A stretch of 64,000 nucleotides of DNA from Pseudomonas kairouanensis. GTDB taxonomy: Bacteria > Pseudomonadota > Gammaproteobacteria > Pseudomonadales > Pseudomonadaceae. Shown here piece by piece: positions 27,805 to 38,156 of the stretch. A program made the translations under genes and the position numbers. The DNA is taken from contig NZ_QUZU01000031.1 of the NCBI RefSeq assembly GCF_004682055.1, positions 1 through 64,000 on the forward strand. The letters are read 5' to 3'. Each line of letters starts with the position of its first letter. The first letter of the stretch is position 1. The notes under the pieces were generated by a model, which saw only the letters and a program-made list of their open reading frames with translations, searched no databases and had not been told where the DNA came from.

Positions 27805-30360
27805 TTAGATGCGGCCGAGCATTTCCTTGGCCTCACCGCGCTGGGCCTCATCACCTTCGGTCAGCACTTCGGACAGGATGTCCCGTGCGCCATCGGCATC
27901 CCCCATATCGATATAGGCCTGGGCCAAATCGAGCTTGGTGGCCACTTCATCGGTGCCCGACAGGAAATCGAACTCCGGCTCATCCCCGCCCAACGCCGCA
28001 TCCTCAGCGGTGAAGGTAGGCTCCATGGGCGGGTGTTCCAGGCTCTGGGACAAGCGATCCAGCTCAGCGTTGACATCATCCAGCTCCGACGCAAAGGCGT
28101 CCGGCTGTGGCTCATCGGCCAGGGACAGGTCGAAATCTTCGGGCAGGTCGAAGTCATCCAATGCCGCCGGGGTCAGGGTGGGCGGTTCAACAGCGGGCCC
28201 ATCCTTCGCAGGGTCTTCCAGGCCCGAGAGGAAATCATCGTCCGCTTGCGTCGCGGCCGGTGCGTCCAGTTGCAGGTCCAAATCCAGATCGAAATCCGAC
28301 AGATCGTCCGGACTGGCCTTGGCCTCGGTCTGCTGCTGCAAAAGCGACTCGAACGTCTGCTGGTCTTCAGCGATGTCGGCAGGTGACGCAGCCTCCAGGT
28401 CATCCAGGCTCAGGTCGAAATCGGTATCGAACGCTTCGGGCTCTTGCGCAGGCGCCGCCGGCTTGTCTTCCAGCAGGTCCTTGACGTATTGCGCGTCCAG
28501 GGCCGCCGCAGCAACGGCGGCACTGACGCCCGCCGCCAGCACGGCCATGGCCGGGAAGCGCGACTTGAGCTGTTCGACCTGGGCATGATTGTCGCCATTG
28601 GCTACCAACTGGCGCTCCTGGGTGACAAAGCCGTCCTTGTTGCCTTGAAGGCCGTAGACCTCCATCAGCTTCAAGCGCAGGTCGCTACGCTTGGGTTCGT
28701 GCTTGATCGCCTGCTCCAGTACGTCAGCCGCCTGGTTCAAGTGACCGCGATCAATCAGGGACTGGGCCTGCGCCAGCGCATCGTTGGCGTTTTGCGGTGC
28801 AACGGCCACCGCCAGCGGGGCCAGCACCGACGCAACCGTCGGTACAACCACCGCCGGTTCAACCGCGGGAGCGGGAGCAGGTGCAGGCGCTGGTGCGGCC
28901 GCCAGCTTGACGCTCGGCGGCGGTACTTCAAGGCCTTCGAAGCTGTCTGGCGGCAGGTCGTGATCGATGTTGGAGGTGAACTCCGGCTCTTCGGCCAGGG
29001 CCCGCGCCATGCGCAGGTGTTTTTCTTCTTCGCGACGGGCATTGCGATGGCGCGCCCACAGCAGCAAGAGCAGCAGCACCAGCAAGCCGGCCGCGCCGCC
29101 GATCACGCCGAGGATGATCGGGTTGGTCAGCAGGTCGTTGAATTTACCTTCGGTGGAGGCCGTGGGTGCTGGCTCCGGCTTGATCGGTTCGGCGGCCGGT
29201 GCGGCAGGTGCGGGCTCTGCAGCGGCAACTGGCGCCGATGCAGGGTCGCCGGCCAATTGAGCGGGCATTGTCGCCGTGGCCGGTGCAGCAGGGTCGCCCT
29301 TTTCCGCCTGCAAGCGGGCGAGTTGATCGTTCTTCAGCTGTATCAGCTTTTGCAGCTTGTCCAACTGGCTTTGCAAGTCTGCGGCGCGGCTTTTCAACTC
29401 TTCGTTGTCGCGACGGGTGGTGTCCAGTTGCTCCTGAGTCATCGCCAGCTTGTCGCTCAGGGCCGAGCCATCTGCCGCCTTGCCCTTGGCGCCTTTTTTG
29501 GCCGCCTCGGCAGAGACCAGGCTCAGGTTATCCTTGGCGTTGGTGCTTGAGGGTGCGCTGCCGGCCTGGGTGCGCCGGGTCGCGTCTAGTTGCTGCTTGC
29601 CCGCCAGCTGGTTGGTGGCAGTGCGACGCCCCTGGCGCCAGGCAGCGTTTTGCGCAGTCACCTCGGCGATTGCCTGGGGCTGCGGCAAGCTGGTGGCCTG
29701 CACGCGATCCGGCATGCGCAATACCTGGCCGGTCTTGAGGCGGTTGATATTGCCGTCGACAAACGCATCTGGGTTCAACGCCTGGATGGCCAGCATGGTC
29801 TGCTGGACCGACGCGCCATTGCGGTTCTTTTCGGCGATTTCCCACAACGTATCGTGAGACGTGGTTCTGTGTTGCGCAGCCTGGCTGGCGGCACGTGCGG
29901 GGCTGGCCGGCGCACTCAAGCGTGGTGCGGGCACTGTGGCTGTCGGCGCCGGTTGTTCGAACTTGGCGGGGTCGAGCAATACGCTGTAGTCGCGCATCAG
30001 GCGGCCGCTGGGCCATTGCACCTGCAGCAGGAAGCGTATGTAGGAATCCGGCAGCGGCTTGCTGGAGGTTACCCGCACCACACTGCGACCACTGGGGTTG
30101 ATCACCGGGGTAAACGTCAGGTCATTGAGAAACGCCTGGCGATCCACGCCTGCATCCACAAACGCCTGGGACGAAGCCAGGCTCGGCGTGATCTCGGCAG
30201 CCGTCAGGCCACCGACATCGAGCAATTCGATTTCCACCGACAACGGCTGGTTCAACGTCGACTTGAGGGTCATTTCCCCCAGCTGCAGCGCCTGCGCCAT
30301 ACCGGAGGACAGCGCCGAGGCGGCCGCTATTGCTAACACCAGTTTGCGAACTTGAACCAT
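27805..30360 (-). CDS. fimV: Motility hub protein FimV
   Basis: An 851-residue inner-membrane protein. A signal peptide (about 1-25) leads to a periplasmic part with the FimV N-terminal domain (26-135) and a LysM peptidoglycan-binding domain (168-217, TLWEIAEKN...NINRLKTGQVLRMP), then a coiled coil, one membrane helix (near 450-470, Leu-rich), and a long acidic cytosolic part with TPR-like helices and the conserved C-terminal FimV domain (about 805-851, LDLAQAYIDMGD...). In Pseudomonas it organises polar structures and supports type IV pili and cAMP signalling. ATG at 30360 is chosen as the start of the signal peptide. Confidence 0.94.
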   Translation of the reverse strand: MVQVRKLVLAIAAASALSSGMAQALQLGEMTLKSTLNQPLSVEIELLDVGGLTAAEITPSLASSQAFVDAGVDRQAFLNDLTFTPVINPSGRSVVRVTSSKPLPDSYIRFLLQVQWPSGRLMRDYSVLLDPAKFEQPAPTATVPAPRLSAPASPARAASQAAQHRTTSHDTLWEIAEKNRNGASVQQTMLAIQALNPDAFVDGNINRLKTGQVLRMPDRVQATSLPQPQAIAEVTAQNAAWRQGRRTATNQLAGKQQLDATRRTQAGSAPSSTNAKDNLSLVSAEAAKKGAKGKAADGSALSDKLAMTQEQLDTTRRDNEELKSRAADLQSQLDKLQKLIQLKNDQLARLQAEKGDPAAPATATMPAQLAGDPASAPVAAAEPAPAAPAAEPIKPEPAPTASTEGKFNDLLTNPIILGVIGGAAGLLVLLLLLLWARHRNARREEEKHLRMARALAEEPEFTSNIDHDLPPDSFEGLEVPPPSVKLAAAPAPAPAPAPAVEPAVVVPTVASVLAPLAVAVAPQNANDALAQAQSLIDRGHLNQAADVLEQAIKHEPKRSDLRLKLMEVYGLQGNKDGFVTQERQLVANGDNHAQVEQLKSRFPAMAVLAAGVSAAVAAAALDAQYVKDLLEDKPAAPAQEPEAFDTDFDLSLDDLEAASPADIAEDQQTFESLLQQQTEAKASPDDLSDFDLDLDLQLDAPAATQADDDFLSGLEDPAKDGPAVEPPTLTPAALDDFDLPEDFDLSLADEPQPDAFASELDDVNAELDRLSQSLEHPPMEPTFTAEDAALGGDEPEFDFLSGTDEVATKLDLAQAYIDMGDADGARDILSEVLTEGDEAQRGEAKEMLGRI

Positions 30361-30522
30361 AGCCTCATCCTTTGTTTGAACACTCCCCGGCCTGCGAGAA
30401 GGTTGGTAACCGCTGCCATAAGGCATGGCGAGCCGATAGGTCACCGACGCGCTTCTGTTCCTGCTTGGGGCCAAGCATAGCGCCTGGTTAGAATCAATCT
30501 ACAAATTGCCGCCAAGTATCTT

Positions 30523-31533
30523 TTACACAAGGTCTTTTATCAACAACTGCGCCAGCTGTACGGCGTTAAGGGCGGCACCCTTGCGTACGTTATCTGACGT
30601 CAACCACAGATTTAGTTCCGCCGGATCGTCCACACCTGCGCGAACCCGCCCTACGTACACAACGTCCTGGCCCACCGCATCGCCCACGGCCGTCGGGTAA
30701 TCCCCCTCCTCCACCCGCTCTATACCTGGCGCTGCGTCGAGCACCCGGTTCACTGCACCAAGGTCGACCGGTGCAGCCAATTGCAACGACACAGTCAGGC
30801 TATCGCCAAAAAACACCGGGGCTTGAACGCAAGTTGCGGAAATCTTTAGTAAAGGAGTTTCCAGCACCGCGCGCAGTTCATGCACCAGACGTTTCTCCAG
30901 AGCCGTATGACCCTGGGCATCGGGCACCCCGACTTGTGCCAGCAGGTTGAAGGCAACCTGGCGATCAAACAACTGCGGCTCCAGCGGACGCACATTCAGC
31001 AGCTCGGCCGTTTGCCGGGCCAGTTCGCTGACGGCTTCGCGCCCCAGTGCCGAGATGGCAAGGTTGGCGGTGACGCTGACACGTTGAATATCCACCAGGT
31101 CGCGCAAAGGGGCCAGTACCACGGCCAGGTGGGTGGCGGACGGGCTCGGGCTGCTGAGCTGGAAAGGCTTTTTCAGGCTGTTCAATACATGCGCATTGGC
31201 TTCTGGCACAACCTGCGGCGCTTGTTCAGCCGGCAAGGCGCCCGACAGGTCGATCACCGCACAACCGGCCGCCGTGGCGCGCGGGGCGAAGCTCAGGGTT
31301 ACGGCCGGGCCTGCCGCGAAAAACGCCAATTGCACCTGCTTGAAGTCGAACTCGTCGACTTCCTTGACCCGCACGTTCTTGCCGCGAAACGGCACCGAAG
31401 CGCCGGCAGAGTTGCTGCCTGCCAGCAGATAAAGGGTGCCCACCGGGAAGTCCAGCTCTTCGAGGATCTGCACCAGGGTTTCGCCAACGGTGCCGGTGGC
31501 GCCGATTACGGCGATTTCAAAGGTCTGGGTCAT
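30523..31533 (-). CDS. Aspartate-semialdehyde dehydrogenase paralogue lacking the catalytic Cys
   Basis: A 336-residue protein of the ASADH fold with an intact Rossmann start (AVIGATGTVGETLV). Where true enzymes have the nucleophile in a NCST-type motif, this one reads SSPSPSATH (about 127-135) with no Cys, so normal catalysis is not possible. This is the Usg-like paralogue that sits next to asd in pseudomonads. ATG at 31533 follows GAGG. Role unknown; it may be structural or regulatory. Confidence 0.88.
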   Translation of the reverse strand: MTQTFEIAVIGATGTVGETLVQILEELDFPVGTLYLLAGSNSAGASVPFRGKNVRVKEVDEFDFKQVQLAFFAAGPAVTLSFAPRATAAGCAVIDLSGALPAEQAPQVVPEANAHVLNSLKKPFQLSSPSPSATHLAVVLAPLRDLVDIQRVSVTANLAISALGREAVSELARQTAELLNVRPLEPQLFDRQVAFNLLAQVGVPDAQGHTALEKRLVHELRAVLETPLLKISATCVQAPVFFGDSLTVSLQLAAPVDLGAVNRVLDAAPGIERVEEGDYPTAVGDAVGQDVVYVGRVRAGVDDPAELNLWLTSDNVRKGAALNAVQLAQLLIKDLV

Positions 31534-31624
31534 GGGGGCTGCCTCGGGCATTGCGGGGGGAGCGGCACTTTACCGGGTGGCTGAGGGTGAGGCAATTGCC
31601 CAGCTTTTGTGGCATGGCTGATGG

Positions 31625-31716
31625 CCTCATCGGGAGCAAGCCCCCTCCCACATTCGACCGATTTTCTTCAGTTGAAATACAGTCAAATGTGGGAGGGGGC
31701 TTGCTCCCGATGAGGC
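31625..31716. repeat. REP doublet in reversed orientation
   Basis: Here the arms point the other way: CCTCATCGGGAGCAAG...CTCCCAC first, then GTGGGAGG...CTCCCGATGAGG. The outer ends are therefore the loop sides of the usual doublet, and the palindrome extends through the CATCGGGAGC/GCTCCCGATG tips. Confidence 0.85.
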
Positions 31717-31730
31717 CCGAAAGCCCAATA

Positions 31731-31763
31731 AAAAACCCGCGCCTGTCACCAGTCGCGGGTTTT
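31731..31763 (-). terminator. Terminator after asd
   Basis: AAAACCCGCG (from 31732) and CGCGGGTTTT (to 31763) form the stem; the minus strand ends in a T-run. It lies 18 bases after the asd stop. Confidence 0.8.
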
Positions 31764-31781
31764 CTGTATTGCCTCAAGCGT

Positions 31782-32894
31782 TCAACGCTCCAGCAGAATC
31801 CGCAGCATGCGGCGCAGCGGTTCAGCCGCACCCCACAGCAACTGGTCGCCAACGGTGAATGCACCGAGGAACTGGCTGCCCATGTTCAGCTTGCGCAGAC
31901 GGCCCACAGGTACATTCAGGGTGCCGGTGACCTTGGTCGGGCTCAGCTCCTGCATGCTGATATCGCGGTTGTTCGGCACCAGCTTGACCCACGGGTTGTG
32001 GGAGCTGATCAACGACTCGATATCGGCGATCGGCACATCTTTGTTCAGCTTGATGGTCAGCGCCTGGCTGTGGCAGCGCATGGCGCCGATACGCACGCAG
32101 ATGCCATCCACCGGGATCGGGCTCTTGAAGCGACCGAGGATCTTGTTGGTCTCGGCCTGGGCCTTCCACTCTTCGCGGCTCTGGCCGTTGGGCAGCTCTT
32201 TGTCGATCCACGGGATCAGGCTACCGGCCAATGGCACGCCGAAGTTTTCGGTCGGGTAGGCATCGCTGCGCATGGCGTCGGCCACACGGCGGTCGATGTC
32301 GAGGATCGCGCTGGCCGGGTCGGCCAGTTGATCGGCCACGGCGGCGTGGGTCGCGCCCATTTGCTTGATCAGTTCGCGCATGTTCTGCGCACCGGCACCG
32401 GAGGCCGCCTGATAAGTCATGGCGCTCATCCACTCCACCAGGCCCGCTTCGAACAAGCCGCCCAGGCCCATCAGCATCAGGCTGACGGTGCAGTTGCCGC
32501 CGACGTAGTTCTTGGTGCCGGCGTCCAACTGCTGGTCGATGACCTTGCGGTTGACCGGGTCCAGGATGATCACGGCGTCGTCCTGCATGCGCAGGCTCGA
32601 TGCGGCGTCGATCCAGTAGCCCTGCCAGCCCGCTTCACGCAGCTTGGGGAAGACTTCGCTGGTGTAGTCGCCGCCTTGGCAGGTCAAAATCACGTCGAGG
32701 GTCTTCAGCTCTTCAATGCTGTAGGCGTCCTTGAGCGGGGCAATATCCTTGCCCACGGACGGCCCTTGGCCACCAACGTTCGAAGTGGTGAAAAACACCG
32801 GCTCAATAAGATCGAAATCCTGCTCTTCCAGCATCCGCTGCATGAGCACGGAACCGACCATACCGCGCCAACCGATCAGACCTACACGTTTCAT
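31782..32894 (-). CDS. asd: Aspartate-semialdehyde dehydrogenase
   Basis: A 370-residue NADPH enzyme making aspartate semialdehyde for Lys, Met, Thr and cell-wall diaminopimelate. Rossmann motif GWRGMVGS (8-15) and catalytic Cys135 in [11 protein letters not shown] are intact, unlike the paralogue downstream. It lies 64 bases after leuB on the same strand. Confidence 0.97.
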   Translation of the reverse strand: MKRVGLIGWRGMVGSVLMQRMLEEQDFDLIEPVFFTTSNVGGQGPSVGKDIAPLKDAYSIEELKTLDVILTCQGGDYTSEVFPKLREAGWQGYWIDAASSLRMQDDAVIILDPVNRKVIDQQLDAGTKNYVGGNCTVSLMLMGLGGLFEAGLVEWMSAMTYQAASGAGAQNMRELIKQMGATHAAVADQLADPASAILDIDRRVADAMRSDAYPTENFGVPLAGSLIPWIDKELPNGQSREEWKAQAETNKILGRFKSPIPVDGICVRIGAMRCHSQALTIKLNKDVPIADIESLISSHNPWVKLVPNNRDISMQELSPTKVTGTLNVPVGRLRKLNMGSQFLGAFTVGDQLLWGAAEPLRRMLRILLER

Positions 32895-32958
32895 CGCAAC
32901 TACACCTTGTTAAAAAGTGGGCCGCCGTGCAGCAACAACTGCAAGCGGGCCCGAGAGA

Positions 32959-34041
<1,083 letters not shown>

Positions 34042-34093
34042 GGGTTCCTCATTTCATCGAGCGACCTGCACGCGGGCAGGCCGGAAAAATTGA

Positions 34094-34858
34094 TCAGCGT
34101 TCAGCCCATACCACCAGCACGTCGGTGCTGAAGGTGCCGTCGGCTTGAATCTCGTAGTAATCGCGCACTTCCTGGCCCATCGCCTTTTGCAACTCAAGGA
34201 TTGCAGCACGCAGTACCTCAGGGGTGCGCATGCGCTCGACCCACGAGGTGTACTCCAGGCGCAGGCGTTGGCGGCTGCTGTTGCGCACATGCAAACCGGA
34301 CTCGCTGAGTTGCTGCATCCATTCGGCGGCAGAATAATCGCGCACATGGCTGGTATCGCGCAGTACTTCGACGGTTTGCAGGCAAGTGTCCAACAGCGGA
34401 CTGCCCGGTGACAACACATCCACGAACGCCGCCACGCCGCCCGGCTTGAGCACACGGCGCACTTCACGCAGGGCCAGGCCCAGGTCGCTCCAGTGGTGGG
34501 CCGAGTAACGGCTGAACACGAAGTCGAACTCGCCATCGGCGAACGGCAGGCGTTCGGCGGCGCCATGGACGGTGTGGATGTTGTGCAGGCCACGGTCCTT
34601 TGCAGCGGCGGCGACTACGTCGAGCATCTGCTGGGACAGGTCGTAGGCCACCACGTCTTTAACCAGTGGCGCCACATTGAAGCTCACATGCCCGGCACCG
34701 CAGCCCAAGTCCAGCAGTCGCGCACTGCCCTGCCCGGCCAGCTCGGCCTGCAGCAGCGCGAATTCGGTGCCCTGGGCGTGCACGGCACTGCTCAGGTAGG
34801 CCGAGGCTTGCTCGCCGAATTGTTTTTGCACGACTTGGGTGTGGGCGGTGCTGGTCAT
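34094..34858 (-). CDS. Class I SAM-dependent methyltransferase
   Basis: A 254-residue methyltransferase of the UbiE/BioC-like group. Motif I is LLDLGCGAGHVSFN (about 48-61), followed by the acidic end of strand 2 (YDLSQQML) and the post-I FSRYSAHHWSD. Substrate unknown. It sits between leuD and leuB, an arrangement also found in other pseudomonads, but nothing links it to leucine synthesis chemically. Confidence 0.85.
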   Translation of the reverse strand: MTSTAHTQVVQKQFGEQASAYLSSAVHAQGTEFALLQAELAGQGSARLLDLGCGAGHVSFNVAPLVKDVVAYDLSQQMLDVVAAAAKDRGLHNIHTVHGAAERLPFADGEFDFVFSRYSAHHWSDLGLALREVRRVLKPGGVAAFVDVLSPGSPLLDTCLQTVEVLRDTSHVRDYSAAEWMQQLSESGLHVRNSSRQRLRLEYTSWVERMRTPEVLRAAILELQKAMGQEVRDYYEIQADGTFSTDVLVVWAER

Positions 34859-34893
34859 GGTGCTTTCCTTGGATTTTGTGTTGTTAACACTGG

Positions 34894-34973
34894 CCTCATC
34901 GGGAGCAAGCCCCCTCCCACATTTGAAGGTATTCGCAATTCAAAATGTGGGAGGGGGCTTGCTCCCGATGGCG
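34894..34973. repeat. REP doublet in reversed orientation
   Basis: CCTCATCGGGAGCAAGCC...CCCAC, a 25-base spacer, then GTGGGAGGGGGCTTGCTCCCGAT. Same reversed polarity as the copy at 31625, with a short spacer. Confidence 0.85.
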
Positions 34974-34989
34974 GCGGCCCTGCCTTACA

Positions 34990-35631
34990 TCAATCGCGAA
35001 ACAACCAAGGCTGGCTCGCACGGTGCTTAGCCTCAAACGCTGCAATCGCATCGCCGTCCTGCAAGGTCAGGCCGATATCGTCCAGGCCGTTGATCAGGCA
35101 GTGCTTGCGGAAGGCATCCACTTCAAAGTGGTACACCTTGCCATCCGGGCGAGTCACGGTTTGCGCAGCCAGGTCGACGGTCAACTGGTAGCCTTCTTCG
35201 GCTTCCACTTGCTTGAACAACTCGTCCACTTCTTCGTCGGTCAAGATGATCGGCAGCAAGCCGTTCTTGAAGCTGTTGTTGAAGAAGATGTCGGCGTAGC
35301 TCGGCGCGATGATGCTGCGAAAGCCATATTCTTCCAGGGCCCACGGCGCGTGTTCACGGCTGGAACCGCAGCCGAAGTTTTCCCGGGCCAGCAACACGCT
35401 GGCGCCTTGGTAACGTTCGGCGTTGAGCACGAAGTCTTTGTTCAGCGGGCGCTTGGAGTTGTCCTGGTAGGCATAGCCCACGTCCAGGTAGCGCCACTCG
35501 TCGAACAGGTTCGGGCCGAAACCGGTGCGCTTGATCGACTTCAAGAACTGCTTGGGGATGATCTGGTCGGTGTCGACGTTGGCGCGATCCAAAGGGGCGA
35601 CAAGGCCGGTGTGTTGGGTAAAAGCACGCAT
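34990..35631 (-). CDS. leuD: 3-isopropylmalate dehydratase small subunit
   Basis: A 213-residue subunit of isopropylmalate isomerase. It shows the swivel-domain motif [13 protein letters not shown] and IIPKQFLK near the start. It pairs with LeuC, coded 10 bases upstream in the same operon. Confidence 0.96.
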   Translation of the reverse strand: MRAFTQHTGLVAPLDRANVDTDQIIPKQFLKSIKRTGFGPNLFDEWRYLDVGYAYQDNSKRPLNKDFVLNAERYQGASVLLARENFGCGSSREHAPWALEEYGFRSIIAPSYADIFFNNSFKNGLLPIILTDEEVDELFKQVEAEEGYQLTVDLAAQTVTRPDGKVYHFEVDAFRKHCLINGLDDIGLTLQDGDAIAAFEAKHRASQPWLFRD

Positions 35632-35641
35632 CGGGTATTCC

Positions 35642-37060
35642 TCAGATCAATTCGCGAACGTCGATGAAACGACCGTTGACGGCAGCTGCAGCAGCCATGG
35701 CCGGGCTGACCAGGTGAGTACGCCCACCGGCGCCCTGACGCCCTTCGAAGTTACGGTTGGAGGTGGACGCGCAATGCTCGCCCGATTCCAAACGGTCCGG
35801 GTTCATCGCCAGGCACATCGAGCAGCCCGGCTCACGCCATTCAAAACCGGCTTCGAGGAAGATCTTGTCCAGCCCTTCAGCTTCGGCTTGCGCTTTGACC
35901 AGGCCCGAACCCGGTACCACGATGGCTTGCTTGATGGTCGAGGCCACCTTGCGGCCCTTGGCGATCACCGCCGCCGCGCGCAGGTCTTCGATCCGCGAGT
36001 TGGTGCAAGAGCCGATGAATACGCGGTCCAACTGAATGTCGGTAATCGCCTGGTTGGCCTGCAAACCCATGTACTTCAAGGCGCGCTCAATGGAACCGCG
36101 TTTGACCAGGTCGGCTTCCTTGGCCGGGTCCGGCACGTTCTGGTCAACGGCCAACACCATTTCCGGCGAAGTGCCCCAACTGACTTGCGGCTTGATCTGG
36201 GCAGCATCCAACTCAACCACGGTGTCGAACACCGCGTCGGCGTCGGAGACCAGGTCTTTCCAGGCCTCTACCGCTGCGTCCCAATCGGCGCCAGCCGGTG
36301 CGAAGGGACGACCCTTGACGTATTCGACGGTTTTTTCGTCCGCCGCCACCATACCCACGCGGGCACCGGCTTCGATGGACATGTTGCAGATGGTCATGCG
36401 GCCTTCGATGGACAGGTCGCGAATGGCGCTGCCAGCGAACTCGATGGCATGGCCGTTACCGCCGGCGGTGCCGATCTTGCCGATCACGGCCAGCACGATG
36501 TCCTTGGCGGTCACGCCAAACGGCAACGTGCCTTCGACCAACACCAGCATGTTCTTCATTTTCTTGGCAACCAGGCACTGGGTGGCAAACACATGCTCCA
36601 CCTCGGAAGTGCCGATGCCATGGGCCAGGGCGCCGAACGCACCGTGGGTGGAGGTATGGGAGTCACCGCAGACCACGGTCATGCCCGGCAAGGTGGCGCC
36701 CTGCTCCGGGCCGATCACATGGACGATCCCTTGACGCACGTCATTCATCTTGAATTCGGTGATGCCATATTCATCGCAATAGTCGTCGAGGGTTTGCACC
36801 TGCAACCGCGAGACGGTGTCGACGATGGCATTGATGCCGCCCTTGCGCTCAGGGGTGGTGGGCACGTTGTGGTCGGGGGTGGCGATGATAGAGTCCACGC
36901 GCCAAGGCTTGCGCCCGGCCAGCCGCAGGCCTTCGAACGCTTGGGGCGAGGTCACTTCATGGATGATGTGACGGTCGATGTAGATCAGCGACGAGCCATC
37001 GTCGCGCCGTTTCACTTCATGGGAATCCCAAAGCTTGTCGTAAAGCGTTTTGCCGGCCAT
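35642..37060 (-). CDS. leuC: 3-isopropylmalate dehydratase large subunit
   Basis: A 472-residue aconitase-family subunit that carries the 4Fe-4S cluster. Cluster Cys are in GSCTNSR and [24 protein letters not shown] is the substrate loop. It is transcribed away from a LysR-type regulator that starts 140 bases upstream, which may control it. Confidence 0.97.
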   Translation of the reverse strand: MAGKTLYDKLWDSHEVKRRDDGSSLIYIDRHIIHEVTSPQAFEGLRLAGRKPWRVDSIIATPDHNVPTTPERKGGINAIVDTVSRLQVQTLDDYCDEYGITEFKMNDVRQGIVHVIGPEQGATLPGMTVVCGDSHTSTHGAFGALAHGIGTSEVEHVFATQCLVAKKMKNMLVLVEGTLPFGVTAKDIVLAVIGKIGTAGGNGHAIEFAGSAIRDLSIEGRMTICNMSIEAGARVGMVAADEKTVEYVKGRPFAPAGADWDAAVEAWKDLVSDADAVFDTVVELDAAQIKPQVSWGTSPEMVLAVDQNVPDPAKEADLVKRGSIERALKYMGLQANQAITDIQLDRVFIGSCTNSRIEDLRAAAVIAKGRKVASTIKQAIVVPGSGLVKAQAEAEGLDKIFLEAGFEWREPGCSMCLAMNPDRLESGEHCASTSNRNFEGRQGAGGRTHLVSPAMAAAAAVNGRFIDVRELI

Positions 37061-37199
37061 CAGTCGGTCCTCATCAGCGGTGTTTCATACGCCGGGCTTT
37101 TCAATAACCCTTTGGCTTGTGAGGCTGATGGTATGGCGCTACATTAAATAACTCAAATTCATATTTTTTATGCTTTGGATTACCAACTGGAATACAACC

Positions 37200-38090
37200 A
37201 TGGACCTGGCCAACCTCAACGCCTTTATCGCCATCGCCGAGACCGGCAGCTTCTCTGGCGCCGGTGAGCGCCTGCACCTCACCCAACCGGCCATCAGCAA
37301 ACGCATTGCCGGTCTTGAGCAACAATTAAAGGTGCGCCTGTTTGATCGCCTGGGCCGTGAAGTTGGCCTCACCGAGGCCGGACGGGCCCTGCTGCCTCGG
37401 GCTTATCAGATTCTCAACGTGCTGGACGACACCCGCCGCGCCCTCACCAACCTCACCGGTGAAGTCAGCGGGCGCCTGACCCTGGCCACCAGTCACCACA
37501 TCGGCCTGCACCGCCTGCCGCCGATTTTGCGTACCTTTACTCGGGAATATCCGAACGTTGCGCTGGATATTCAGTTCCTTGATTCGGAAGTGGCCTACGA
37601 AGAAATCCTCCATGGCCGCGCCGAAGTGGCGGTGATCACCCTGGCGCCCGACCCCCATCACCTGGTGCGCGCCACCCCGGTATGGGATGACCCGCTGGAT
37701 TTCGTCGTGGCGCCGGAACACAGCCTGACCCTCAATGGCATCGTCACACTGGCCGATATTGCCGGTCATCCGGCGGTTTTCCCCGGTGGAAACACCTTTA
37801 CGCACCATATTGTCAGCCGGCTGTTCGAAGGCCAGGGCCTTACGCCGAATATCGCGATGAGCACTAACTACCTGGAAACTATCAAGATGATGGTGTCTAT
37901 CGGCCTGGCCTGGAGCGTGTTGCCGCGCACCATGCTCGATGATCAGGTGGCAAGTATCGCTTTGCCGGGCATACAGCTCAGTCGCCAGCTAGGCTATATC
38001 GTGCACACCGAAAGGACGCTGTCGAATGCTGCGCGGGCTTTCATGAGCCTATTGGATGCACAGGTCGATCTGCCAGGGATACCGGCATGA
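37200..38090 (+). CDS. LysR-type regulator next to leuCD
   Basis: A 296-residue LysR regulator. The winged helix-turn-helix (1-60) includes GSFSGAGERLHLTQPAISKRI; the effector domain follows. It is divergent from leuC with an AT-rich gap (37061-37199), the classic layout for control of the neighbour. Conserved position suggests regulation of leuCD or related genes by a branched-chain intermediate, but this is inferred. ATG at 37200 is preferred to ATG at 37170 because CTGGA lies upstream and homologues start MDLANL. Confidence 0.88.
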   Translation: MDLANLNAFIAIAETGSFSGAGERLHLTQPAISKRIAGLEQQLKVRLFDRLGREVGLTEAGRALLPRAYQILNVLDDTRRALTNLTGEVSGRLTLATSHHIGLHRLPPILRTFTREYPNVALDIQFLDSEVAYEEILHGRAEVAVITLAPDPHHLVRATPVWDDPLDFVVAPEHSLTLNGIVTLADIAGHPAVFPGGNTFTHHIVSRLFEGQGLTPNIAMSTNYLETIKMMVSIGLAWSVLPRTMLDDQVASIALPGIQLSRQLGYIVHTERTLSNAARAFMSLLDAQVDLPGIPA

Positions 38091-38156
38091 AGCTGTGCGG
38101 CCTCAAGGTTTAAGTAAAACCGCGCCTTACGCCCATCGAGCCAAGGCCCTTTGATA

